Shown here piece after piece: positions 1 through 4,422 of a DNA stretch of 5,994 bases. The position numbers were made by a program, and so were the translations under genes. Where the stretch lies: contig MHQO01000079.1 of assembly GCA_001820675.1 (NCBI GenBank), positions 3,672 through 9,665 on the forward strand, written 5' to 3'. Below the pieces are notes generated by a model. The model saw only the letters and a program-made list of their open reading frames with translations, was not told the origin of the DNA and made no database searches. How positions within the stretch are numbered: the first letter of the stretch is position 1; each line of letters begins with the position of its first letter. Source of the DNA: Candidatus Sungbacteria bacterium RIFCSPLOWO2_01_FULL_47_10. GTDB taxonomy: Bacteria > Patescibacteriota > Minisyncoccia > Sungbacterales > GWA2-42-14.

Positions 1-39
1 GTGGTATTTATCTATGCGCCTTGCGACTGTCCGCCATTT

Positions 40-63
40 ATCCACGGGCATAAGCCCATGGAT
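40..63 (+). terminator. Hairpin with short T-run, possible terminator of an upstream plus-strand gene
   Basis: ATCCACGGGC and GCCCATGGAT form a ten-base stem with one mismatched pair around an ATAA loop. A run of five T (63-67, the first T also closing the stem) follows, then GG. This could end a plus-strand transcript entering from the left. It is not placed to end the minus-strand gene at 161, because no T-run follows on that strand. Nothing else in bases 1-160 is recognisable as a gene. Confidence 0.25.
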
Positions 64-160
64 TTTTGGTGGGGGGATAAAAAAATATTTTTGAAGAGGT
101 GTTTTCATATACGTTTTATGATATCAAAATAAATAAAAACGGCAAGTATCGGCGCGAATA

Positions 161-958
161 TTATGGATAGGGCTCATACCGCAACTCAACACCCCATTCT
201 TTTTTCATCCGTTCCTGAAATCGCAGGAGCGGCTCCAAGGCAATTCGCTTCTCGCGGCGAAAATAATCTTGCTGACCCGCAATCTCAAACCCCATACGCA
301 TCATTGCCGATTCCCCCGGAGAAGGAACGAGCTTGTCCGTATCGGGGGCGTCTTCGGGAACGGGATTTTCTTTTTTTGTTATCAAAGCGATCATTGGGTG
401 GTCAACATCGACGTCATAAAACCAGCGGCCGGACGGATCAAATACCGAATGCTCAAGTTTCTGCGGCAAATTATTGCTTCTCAAAAAAATTTTTTGAAGC
501 GCGCGCGTTCTGATATCAGCCGGGGAGGGCAGGGAGGGCAGATTGCTTTTCCGCACCTTTTTTGCGTCCTCAAGTTCCGGCTCCGATATTTCCTTGTCCG
601 CTTTCAAAACCGCAATCGGGTGCGTGTGAGAAAAATGCATTCGCGAAACGTCTCTATCTTCAAGAATCGGCAACAGCTCGATACTCGATCCCGAATCAAT
701 AGACATATCCTTGCCGATATCGAGCCATCCGTGTTTTTTGCCTTTTTCCACGAAGAGCCAGTTGCTTTCGATTTCCTTTTCAAATACGGCAGTCCGCAGG
801 CGATCAATGCCCTTTTCATAATCCTCCTCAACAAACGCCCGTTCGGCAAAAATTTCTTCGAGCTTCGCCCGCGCCTCCCGCGAAACTGAAAGTTCGGAAA
901 GAAACGCAAGACCGCCCGCGCTTATCTTAAAAAATTCCCTTCTGGATAAATCTTTCAT
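161..958 (-). CDS. Tat-exported protein with a possible JAMM/JAB-like metal site
   Basis: 265 aa. The N-terminus has a textbook twin-arginine motif, SRREFFK (residues 5-11), followed by a short hydrophobic stretch (about 12-25) and a possible A-x-A type cleavage at AREARA-like residues near 31. Export in folded form across the membrane is therefore likely. The mature part contains HFSHTHP (His111, His113) and then LPSPADI (Ser145, Asp148). H-x-H followed by S-x2-D is the zinc-ligand pattern of JAMM/JAB/MPN peptidases. Here 31 residues separate the two halves instead of the usual seven, so this would be a JAMM with an insertion. A partner glutamate could be Glu61, Glu64 or Glu71. Strands resembling the fold's end (GRWFYDV, HPMIALI) follow. 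I see this pattern by eye; no named family was recognised. The start lies 10 bases after the hydrolase stop, so the two genes are probably co-transcribed. No clear Shine-Dalgarno precedes the ATG. Confidence 0.8.
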   Translation of the reverse strand: MKDLSRREFFKISAGGLAFLSELSVSREARAKLEEIFAERAFVEEDYEKGIDRLRTAVFEKEIESNWLFVEKGKKHGWLDIGKDMSIDSGSSIELLPILEDRDVSRMHFSHTHPIAVLKADKEISEPELEDAKKVRKSNLPSLPSPADIRTRALQKIFLRSNNLPQKLEHSVFDPSGRWFYDVDVDHPMIALITKKENPVPEDAPDTDKLVPSPGESAMMRMGFEIAGQQDYFRREKRIALEPLLRFQERMKKEWGVELRYEPYP

Positions 959-968
959 AATCGCGTAA

Positions 969-1760
969 TTATTCTAAAAAAGCGAGAACAACCTCATTCA
1001 CCATTTTAATCTGCTCCGGAAAACGGCGATACACATGACCCACCCCCTTGAGTGATATGAATTTCTTTGGCTCATGAGCGAGTTCGTATATTTTTTTAAC
1101 ATCGCGAGGCAAAACCTGTTCGTCATTGTCGCCCGCGATCAAAAGCAGTGGAATATGAAGTTTGCCGACCTCTGCCGGCAGATCGTATTTTATACTCTCT
1201 TCGACCACCGCATACGGCACTCTAAAAACTTTCTCGTTCATGCTATCGGGAACATTCTTTAACGAAGCGCGAAAGCCGTCTTTTTTCCACCGCGCAATCT
1301 TTTCATCGGAAGCGACCCTGCGAAGGGCTGGCGGCGCCATAATCGCGCAAACCGCCGAAATTCTCGGATCGCGCGCGGCGTACAAAATGGAAACCGCCCC
1401 GCCCCGGCTATGGCCGGCAAGCGCTATGGAAGAATACGTTTTCTCCCGAAGCATAAAAGAAATAATATCGCCGACATCATCCAATTCTCTTGCAATCGTG
1501 TATTCGGAAATATCTCCTTCACTCTCCCATGTCCCCGCGGGATCAAACCGGACGGCCGTATATCCTATGTGGCTCAAATCTTCCGCAAGCATAACAAGAT
1601 GAACATAATCCTTGCTGTCGAGATACCCGGGAACAAGAATTGCAAGCCGGTCCGACTGTTTCTTCGGATAGTGCACGGCGGCGGAAATATCAACTCCCGC
1701 AGAAGACCGAATTAAAATCTTTTTTTCATCCATAATAACATATAGCGTTTCCTTCTTCAC
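969..1760 (-). CDS. Alpha/beta hydrolase (serine hydrolase, S33/Hydrolase_4-like)
   Basis: 263 aa in the GTG-start reading. It is an alpha/beta-hydrolase with the complete triad visible: nucleophile Ser118 in the elbow GHSRG (116-120), acid Asp213 in AGDNDEQV, and His242 in GVGHVYRR. An oxyanion-loop candidate is PGYLDSK (44-50). The layout (VPGYLDSKD, then RFDPAGTWESEG, then the elbow) is that of cytosolic serine esterases/aminopeptidase-like hydrolases of unknown natural substrate. No signal peptide is present. The start is uncertain. GTG at 1760 has no Shine-Dalgarno and sits four bases from a 38-bp palindrome. ATG at 1733 (MDEKKILI, residue 10) begins just before the conserved core and is an attractive alternative, though its GAAGGA is too far upstream to be ideal. 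It is followed 10 bases later by the Tat-exported protein gene. Confidence 0.9.
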   Translation of the reverse strand: MKKETLYVIMDEKKILIRSSAGVDISAAVHYPKKQSDRLAILVPGYLDSKDYVHLVMLAEDLSHIGYTAVRFDPAGTWESEGDISEYTIARELDDVGDIISFMLREKTYSSIALAGHSRGGAVSILYAARDPRISAVCAIMAPPALRRVASDEKIARWKKDGFRASLKNVPDSMNEKVFRVPYAVVEESIKYDLPAEVGKLHIPLLLIAGDNDEQVLPRDVKKIYELAHEPKKFISLKGVGHVYRRFPEQIKMVNEVVLAFLE

Positions 1761-1764
1761 CGGT

Positions 1765-1802
1765 ACAACATTCTCACATTCTTAAGAATGTGAGAATGTT
1801 GT
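1765..1802. repeat. 38-bp perfect palindrome, copy 1 of an ACATTC/GAATGT hairpin repeat
   Basis: Nineteen bases pair perfectly with the next nineteen around CTTAAG, with no unpaired loop in the palindrome itself. The arms are built from ACATTC units. No T-run follows on either strand, so it does not look like an intrinsic terminator. It fills the gap between the NUDT15-like gene and the hydrolase gene. A near-identical 38-bp palindrome lies at 3825-3862. A second, smaller hairpin (GTTTCA-gcg-TGAAAC, 1813-1827) stands beside it. Confidence 0.9.
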
Positions 1803-1842
1803 GTGAGGGCGGGTTTCAGCGTGAAACACCGCGTAGCTGTCA

Positions 1843-2271
1843 TCAGGAGTTTTCCGCATCAAAATAATTCTTTCCGCTTTTGAAACAGTCAATCCCCTGC
1901 TTGGATAATTCAAACATCGGTTCGGGAGGGCGCGTCATATCATACCATCCCCACGATTCGCATTTATCCGGCTCAAGAATTTTCGGATCCCCGGATTTCC
2001 AATCGGCAACAAGGCCGATATGCACATAGTGATTCGGACTGTATTTTTTGGTATTCGATACGAATTGAAACCTCACGTTTTCGATTTCCATGCCGCATTC
2101 TTCCCGTGTTTCCCTTCTGGCACATTCTTCAAACGACTCCATATACTCCAAGTGCCCGCCCGGGAATGAGTATTCTCCGGAACCGTGCGAACCTTTCCGC
2201 TTGCCTAAAAGAATTTTTCCGTCTTTGGCTATCAGTACGCCGATTCCCACTTTTGGTTTTTGCTCATTCAT
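1843..2271 (-). CDS. Nudix hydrolase, NUDT15/MTH2-like nucleotide diphosphatase
   Basis: 142 aa. The Nudix box G-x5-E-x7-RE-U-x-EE-x-G-U is complete at residues 39-61 (GGHLEYMESFEE... RRETREECGM), with Thr55 at the position usually hydrophobic. The run VGIGVLI..GKILLGKRKGSHG..EYSFPGGHLE closely follows the NUDT15-type pattern known from nucleotide-pool cleaning enzymes, which hydrolyse (d)NTPs to monophosphates using Mg2+. The true substrate cannot be read from sequence. It begins 18 bases after the DUF1653 gene, so co-transcription is likely. The ATG at 2271 has no evident Shine-Dalgarno. Confidence 0.93.
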   Translation of the reverse strand: MNEQKPKVGIGVLIAKDGKILLGKRKGSHGSGEYSFPGGHLEYMESFEECARRETREECGMEIENVRFQFVSNTKKYSPNHYVHIGLVADWKSGDPKILEPDKCESWGWYDMTRPPEPMFELSKQGIDCFKSGKNYFDAENS

Positions 2272-2289
2272 GGATGAGGGTTCAACGTG

Positions 2290-2511
2290 TTATTCGCCGA
2301 TATACTCAAACCGCGCCACGCGCTTCCCGCCCGCCTCAACATCACCGCAAAATTCTCCTATGGGGCGCGCCCACATGTCGAAGGCGCCATAGCAGGCCCG
2401 ATACAACACGAGGTCTTCGAGCGTTTCGCTATGCTTTTCAACCCCGATAACTTCGTATTTGTTCCCTTTGTAATGCCTGTGCCTCCCTAATTTTATAGTA
2501 TGATGTTCCAT
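2290..2511 (-). CDS. DUF1653 family protein
   Basis: 73 aa, a normal full length for this family. The recognisable family signature is GRHRHYKGNKYEV near the start, then HSETLEDLVLYRACYG, then WARPIGEF, and the ending ARFEYIGE. The family forms a small beta-rich domain of unknown function, widespread in bacteria and sometimes found fused or adjacent to Nudix genes; here a Nudix gene follows 18 bases downstream. The start at 2511 is required to keep the GRHRHY core. The 37-base gap after the ASCH gene contains a short hairpin (CACTG-TTTT-CAGTG, 2520-2533) followed on the minus strand by CG and four T, at best a weak terminator. Confidence 0.9.
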   Translation of the reverse strand: MEHHTIKLGRHRHYKGNKYEVIGVEKHSETLEDLVLYRACYGAFDMWARPIGEFCGDVEAGGKRVARFEYIGE

Positions 2512-2548
2512 GGAAAACGCACTGTTTTCAGTGACGTAAAATTTTATC

Positions 2549-2920
2549 TTATTTCAACTCCATCGCGATAAGTCCGTATCGTTTTATTGCCTGACGGTAT
2601 CCTCGAAAACTGTAATAGAGCCGGACCAGTTCTTCCTTGCTGTCGACGTTCGGGTTGATCGCCTTTACGGAATATCGGCGCAGGAGAGATTCGATCGTTC
2701 GGAATAAATGGACGCGTTTCACTTTTTTTTCGAACGATTGCTTTCCGCAGACGAGTTTCAGCGTATCACCGGCGCGTATTCCGCGAAACTTCTTTGAGGC
2801 GGCCCGCGTTTCAACACGCTTTGTGCCGTTTCGAATCGCTTCAAAAATGTCGCCATTTTTCGCCCTAAAGCGTAAAACGTGAATTTTGCTTTGCATAGTG
2901 GTTTTTGATATCGGTCCCAT
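2549..2920 (-). CDS. ASCH domain protein (PUA-like fold)
   Basis: 123 aa from ATG 2920, or 115 aa from ATG 2896 (MQSKIHVLRF), which may be the true start since the domain begins just after it. Neither has a clear Shine-Dalgarno. The ASCH hallmark G-x-K-x-x-E-x-R is present as GTKRVETR (residues 32-39), preceded by IFEAIRNG and followed by GDTLKL. The chain ends with a C-terminal strand GLIAMEL. ASCH domains are PUA-related and are thought to bind RNA or modified nucleosides; some are amidohydrolases of acylated cytidines. No specific activity can be assigned here. The gene is divergent from the small plus-strand gene at 3057, with a 136-base shared intergenic region. Confidence 0.88.
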   Translation of the reverse strand: MGPISKTTMQSKIHVLRFRAKNGDIFEAIRNGTKRVETRAASKKFRGIRAGDTLKLVCGKQSFEKKVKRVHLFRTIESLLRRYSVKAINPNVDSKEELVRLYYSFRGYRQAIKRYGLIAMELK

Positions 2921-2993
2921 GGAGAGATTAAAAAAATCTTATCTGGAAATTTTTTCACGGATTATTGAAATAAGTTTGCGGGTTTGCGGGTTG

Positions 2994-3022
2994 TTGACTT
3001 TACCACATGGATTGCATACCCT
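2994..3022 (+). promoter_or_regulatory. Possible sigma-70 type promoter of the 85-aa gene
   Basis: TTGACT (2994-2999) is followed after 17 bases by TACCCT (3017-3022), a good -35 with a poor -10. It lies about 35 bases ahead of the start codon at 3057. A perfect TTGACA also occurs at 3022-3027 but has no -10 at the right distance. A tandem GTTTGCGG pair (2974-2989) sits just upstream. Confidence 0.25.
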
Positions 3023-3056
3023 TGACATTAGAACTTCCCACAGAAGAGGCATGGTG

Positions 3057-3314
3057 ATGACCAGAGGTGAGTTTTTAAATTTACTGACCAAAGAAGCTAA
3101 GAAGTACCGCAGTGAGTCCCTTGCGTCGATTGAACGCAATCGGCACATGAATGATATTTCCTCAAAAGATTTTCGGCGCTTAAAGCGGGATCGAAAACTG
3201 ACTCAAAAAATGATTGATGCTTTGCTTGTTGACTTCATCAATACCGTCGGCGTTGGCCAGTGCATTGACTATGCTCTTTATACTAAACACCTCAAATCTG
3301 TAGACCGTACATAG
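3057..3314 (+). CDS. Small hypothetical protein, 85 aa
   Basis: 85 aa, starting at ATG 3057. I chose this start because AGAAGAGG (3042-3049) lies seven bases ahead, an ideal Shine-Dalgarno. The in-frame ATG at 3051 is too close, and the longer open frame back to 2886 overlaps the ASCH gene. I do not recognise the family. The protein is highly charged and looks helical: MTRGEFLNLLTKEAKKYR, a middle block SIERNRHMNDIS, a basic RRLKRDRKLTQKMI, and a more hydrophobic end (LLVDFINTVGVGQCIDYALY). There is no signal or membrane segment. The coherent composition, good ribosome site and a strong terminator overlapping the stop codon make it a real gene. It is the first of three small plus-strand units that are each followed by a copy of the secA 3'-end repeat. 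Confidence 0.8.
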   Translation: MTRGEFLNLLTKEAKKYRSESLASIERNRHMNDISSKDFRRLKRDRKLTQKMIDALLVDFINTVGVGQCIDYALYTKHLKSVDRT

Positions 3315-3333
3315 ATTTTTACGGTCTTTTTTT
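3302..3333 (+). terminator. Intrinsic terminator of the 85-aa gene
   Basis: AGACCGTA and TACGGTCT pair as an eight-base stem (3302-3309 with 3320-3327) around a ten-base loop, followed by T at 3327-3333. The TAG stop codon (3312-3314) lies inside the loop, so translation and termination signals overlap. Confidence 0.85.
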
Positions 3334-3334
3334 C

Positions 3335-3352
3335 TCCCTACACCCCATGACA
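3335..3352 (-). repeat. secA 3'-end repeat, copy C
   Basis: TCCCTACACCCCATGACA matches copy B (4306) at 17 of 18 bases and the real secA end (4901) at 16 of 18. Read on the minus strand in the secA frame it gives R-C-H-G-V-stop, against K-C-H-G-A-stop in SecA. It begins directly after the T-run of the terminator at 3302-3333. Upstream on the minus strand no longer SecA-like reading is seen. Confidence 0.75.
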
Positions 3353-3430
3353 CCTTTGTTGTTTCAGCGGTTTCCCGCGGTGATCTTTGTAATTTTTCCA
3401 CATTGCATGCTACACATCAAAATAGAACAT

Positions 3431-3539
3431 TAGACCAGTTGCTTAATAATTTTTAGAGGAAATTTGATACAAAAAACCCTTATTTTAAGCCAATGATTTT
3501 TCAAAAAAACGGCTAAAACCTTATTAAGCAACTGGTCTA
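3431..3539. mobile_element. MITE-like element, 109 bp with 19-bp perfect terminal inverted repeats
   Basis: TAGACCAGTTGCTTAATAA at 3431-3449 is the exact reverse complement of 3521-3539. The interior (71 bp) is AT-rich and has no coding frame; pairing continues imperfectly inside the ends (TTTTAG with CTAAAA after a bulge). The outermost bases are TA at both ends. If these are target duplications, as in IS630/Tc1-mariner type insertions, the element proper is 105 bp. No transposase is in the window. The alternative is a long-stem structured regulatory element for the 43-aa gene that starts 22 bases later. Confidence 0.6.
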
Positions 3540-3560
3540 TTGAACTCTCTGGAGATCACC

Positions 3561-3692
3561 ATGTATGTAGGAATCCTGTGGGGCGAAAAGGCAATCTTCT
3601 GGAATCAATACGAGATGCCGACCTTGAAACAGGTTCGGGATACAGCAAAGCAGGAATTTTCTGACATCCCGGTTGATCAATTGGATGATTAG
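3561..3692 (+). CDS. Small hypothetical protein, 43 aa
   Basis: 43 aa with TAG stop. GGAG (3551-3554) six bases before the ATG is a strong Shine-Dalgarno. The protein MYVGILWGEKAIFWNQYEMP... has an aromatic N-terminal half (two Trp, Phe, two Tyr) and an acidic end (VDQLDD), and resembles a compact soluble mini-protein. I recognise no family. A good nine-base-stem terminator follows 66 bases after the stop, which supports a real transcription unit. It lies just downstream of the MITE-like element, which may supply or disrupt its promoter; I see no convincing promoter. Confidence 0.65.
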   Translation: MYVGILWGEKAIFWNQYEMPTLKQVRDTAKQEFSDIPVDQLDD

Positions 3693-3758
3693 ATTGTTCT
3701 CGTCTCCGACATCAACAATGGTGGCCGAAGCATTGACGCTTTTGTCGTGCTCTTGCGC

Positions 3759-3784
3759 AAACGATCCTAACGGATCGTTTTCTT
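3759..3784 (+). terminator. Intrinsic terminator of the 43-aa gene
   Basis: AAACGATCC (3759-3767) pairs perfectly with GGATCGTTT (3772-3780) around a TAAC tetraloop, followed by TTTT-C-TTT. It is a strong rho-independent terminator on the plus strand, placed a few bases before repeat copy D. Confidence 0.85.
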
Positions 3785-3787
3785 TAC

Positions 3788-3823
3788 TCCCTATAAACCG
3801 TGGTATTTTTCATATTTCTTCCC
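3788..3823 (-). pseudogene. Degenerate copy D of the secA 3' end (SEC-C tail remnant)
   Basis: Aligned without gaps to the true secA end (4901-4936), 27 of 36 bases match, including twelve in a row (ATATTTCTTCCC). On the minus strand it reads G-K-K-Y-E-K-Y-H-G-L-stop; SecA reads [14 protein letters not shown], seven of ten identical with the stop in the same place. The last zinc-ligand cysteine is replaced by Tyr. Upstream, where CPCGS should be, stands the second 38-bp palindrome instead. It therefore looks like a decayed fragment of a SecA-type tail rather than an independent gene. Confidence 0.65.
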
Positions 3824-3824
3824 C

Positions 3825-3862
3825 ACAACATTCTAACATTCTGCAGAATGTTGGAATGTTGT
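3825..3862. repeat. 38-bp palindrome, copy 2 of the ACATTC/GAATGT hairpin repeat
   Basis: Nineteen base pairs around CTGCAG, one of them a G-T wobble (3834/3853). It has the same length and sequence plan as the palindrome at 1765-1802. Of five differences, four are two compensated pairs (C-G to A-T at 3835/3852, T-A to G-C at 3843/3844). No T-run follows, so it is not a terminator. It abuts the secA-tail remnant. Confidence 0.9.
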
Positions 3863-3980
3863 AACCTTGCGTCATGTGACACTTCTGCCTTTTCAATAAC
3901 CAATCGCGGGGATTTTCTTTATTTTAAGCCGTTTCCCAATGATGCATCAACCAAATTGATCGATATATTGAAAATGCCAC

Positions 3981-4002
3981 AGGGATCAAAAAGGGATCAA
4001 AA
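3981..4002. repeat. Tandem pair of AGGGATCAAAA just upstream of a promoter
   Basis: AGGGATCAAAA occurs twice head to tail (3981-3991, 3992-4002), followed by more A before the TTGACA at 4008. It could be an operator or an A-tract upstream element of that promoter. The rest of 3863-3980, between the palindrome and this site, holds nothing I can identify. Confidence 0.5.
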
Positions 4003-4007
4003 AAAAA

Positions 4008-4035
4008 TTGACAAATTATATACTTCCACTATCAT
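4008..4035 (+). promoter_or_regulatory. Strong sigma-70 type promoter
   Basis: A perfect -35 TTGACA (4008-4013) is followed after 16 bases by TATCAT (4030-4035, five of six to consensus), with an A-rich tract immediately upstream. Transcription would start near 4042, about 15 bases before the AGGAGG (4057-4062) of the small ORF at 4074. It is the best promoter in the window. Confidence 0.7.
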
Positions 4036-4073
4036 TTAGCCAGTAGTGCGACCCCGAGGAGGGATGGCAATAA

Positions 4074-4250
4074 ATGCCGAAGATCGCGATTGTTTTACTG
4101 GTCATCCTTGCTACCTAAGTCGTGCGGGTTATCGTGGATACGGCCATGGGAATTGACCTTTCTGGGGTTTCTCTTCCCAAGCGCATCGTTCACGGTGTCA
4201 CCTACCAGCTGGCTGGTGCGGGGATCGCTGCCGCCGTCTGGTTCGCCTAA
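4074..4250 (+). pseudogene. Small two-helix membrane-type protein gene interrupted by in-frame TAA
   Basis: ATG 4074 opens a frame MPKIAIVLLVILAT, then TAA (4116-4118), and the same frame continues VVRVIVDTAMGIDLSGVSLP... to a second TAA at 4248-4250. Without the internal stop it would encode 58 residues with a hydrophobic segment at about 3-24 and another near 42-58 (QLAGAGIAAAVWF), joined by a short polar stretch. That continuity across the stop is why I treat it as one gene. AGGAGG at 4057-4062 lies 11 bases ahead, and a near-consensus promoter lies upstream. The stop could come from a Tyr codon by one change. Alternatives are a real 14-residue peptide, readthrough, or sequence error. ATG at 4064 is only one base from the Shine-Dalgarno and opens a 30-codon frame; I consider it unlikely. 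Confidence 0.5.
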
Positions 4251-4265
4251 TCGCCCACGGTGCTG

Positions 4266-4293
4266 AGCGTCACCTTAAACCGCTTTTTTTCTT
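4266..4293 (+). terminator. Weak terminator-like T-run after the 58-codon ORF
   Basis: A short AGCG/CGCT stem (4266-4269 with 4281-4284) precedes T at 4284-4290, then CTTT. The stem is only four pairs. It is listed because of its T-run and its position just before repeat copy B, matching the other two small units. Confidence 0.3.
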
Positions 4294-4305
4294 TGCCAAA
4301 ATACA

Positions 4306-4323
4306 TCCCTACGCCCCATGACA
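4306..4323 (-). repeat. secA 3'-end repeat, copy B
   Basis: TCCCTACGCCCCATGACA. Together with the two bases before it (CA), it shares 17 consecutive bases with the true secA end at 4899-4915. On the minus strand it reads K-R-C-H-G-A-stop in the secA frame (SecA: K-K-C-H-G-A-stop), with TGT replacing TGC for Cys. It lies 43 bases or so beyond the possible extended end of the MTH1-like gene. Copies A and B flank that gene as direct repeats. Confidence 0.8.
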
Positions 4324-4353
4324 TCTCTTGGTGTGCTGTACAAATGGGAGTCA

Positions 4354-4422
4354 TTAATCCTGCACATGTTTCAAAAGTTCTTTTGCCTTGTTAAAATATT
4401 TATTTTCCTCTGCTTCTCTCAT
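4354..4422 (-). other. Possible frameshifted C-terminal extension of the MTH1-like gene
   Basis: In the frame one base away from the Nudix gene's end, an open stretch reads MREAEENKYFNKAKELLKHV-Q-D-stop, a natural-looking amphipathic helix that continues past the annotated stop at 4400. The switch of frame would occur at a run of seven A (minus strand, 4424-4430). Removing one A would fuse it to the Nudix protein as ...ELVEVKNMREAEENKYF. It may reflect a sequence indel, slippage, or chance. Confidence 0.35.

Noticed and set aside
269..889. Long plus-strand open frame (206 codons) opposite the Tat-exported protein gene
   Set aside because: It is antisense to a gene with a clear Tat signal and coherent composition; its own product is an arginine/phenylalanine-rich shadow with no ribosome site or motif.
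1765..1802. Palindromes as intrinsic terminators
   Set aside because: No T-run follows on either strand for either copy.
2886..3056. N-terminal extension of the 85-aa protein back to 2886
   Set aside because: It would overlap the ASCH gene, has no ribosome site, and the ATG at 3057 has an ideal Shine-Dalgarno.
3180..3401. Minus-strand 73-codon frame opposite the 85-aa gene
   Set aside because: It crosses the terminator and repeat C and is antisense to the better-supported gene.
3637..3651. GGTTCGGGAT as a tRNA T-arm
   Set aside because: No acceptor stem or anticodon arm fits around it; it lies inside the 43-aa coding frame.
3800..4039. Plus-strand 79-codon frame
   Set aside because: It reads through the palindrome and the strong promoter, has no ribosome site, and its composition is not protein-like.
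3335..4323. Integron with attC sites
   Set aside because: The repeats lack recognisable attC core sites and imperfect long palindromes, and no integron integrase is seen; only the general cassette idea is kept.
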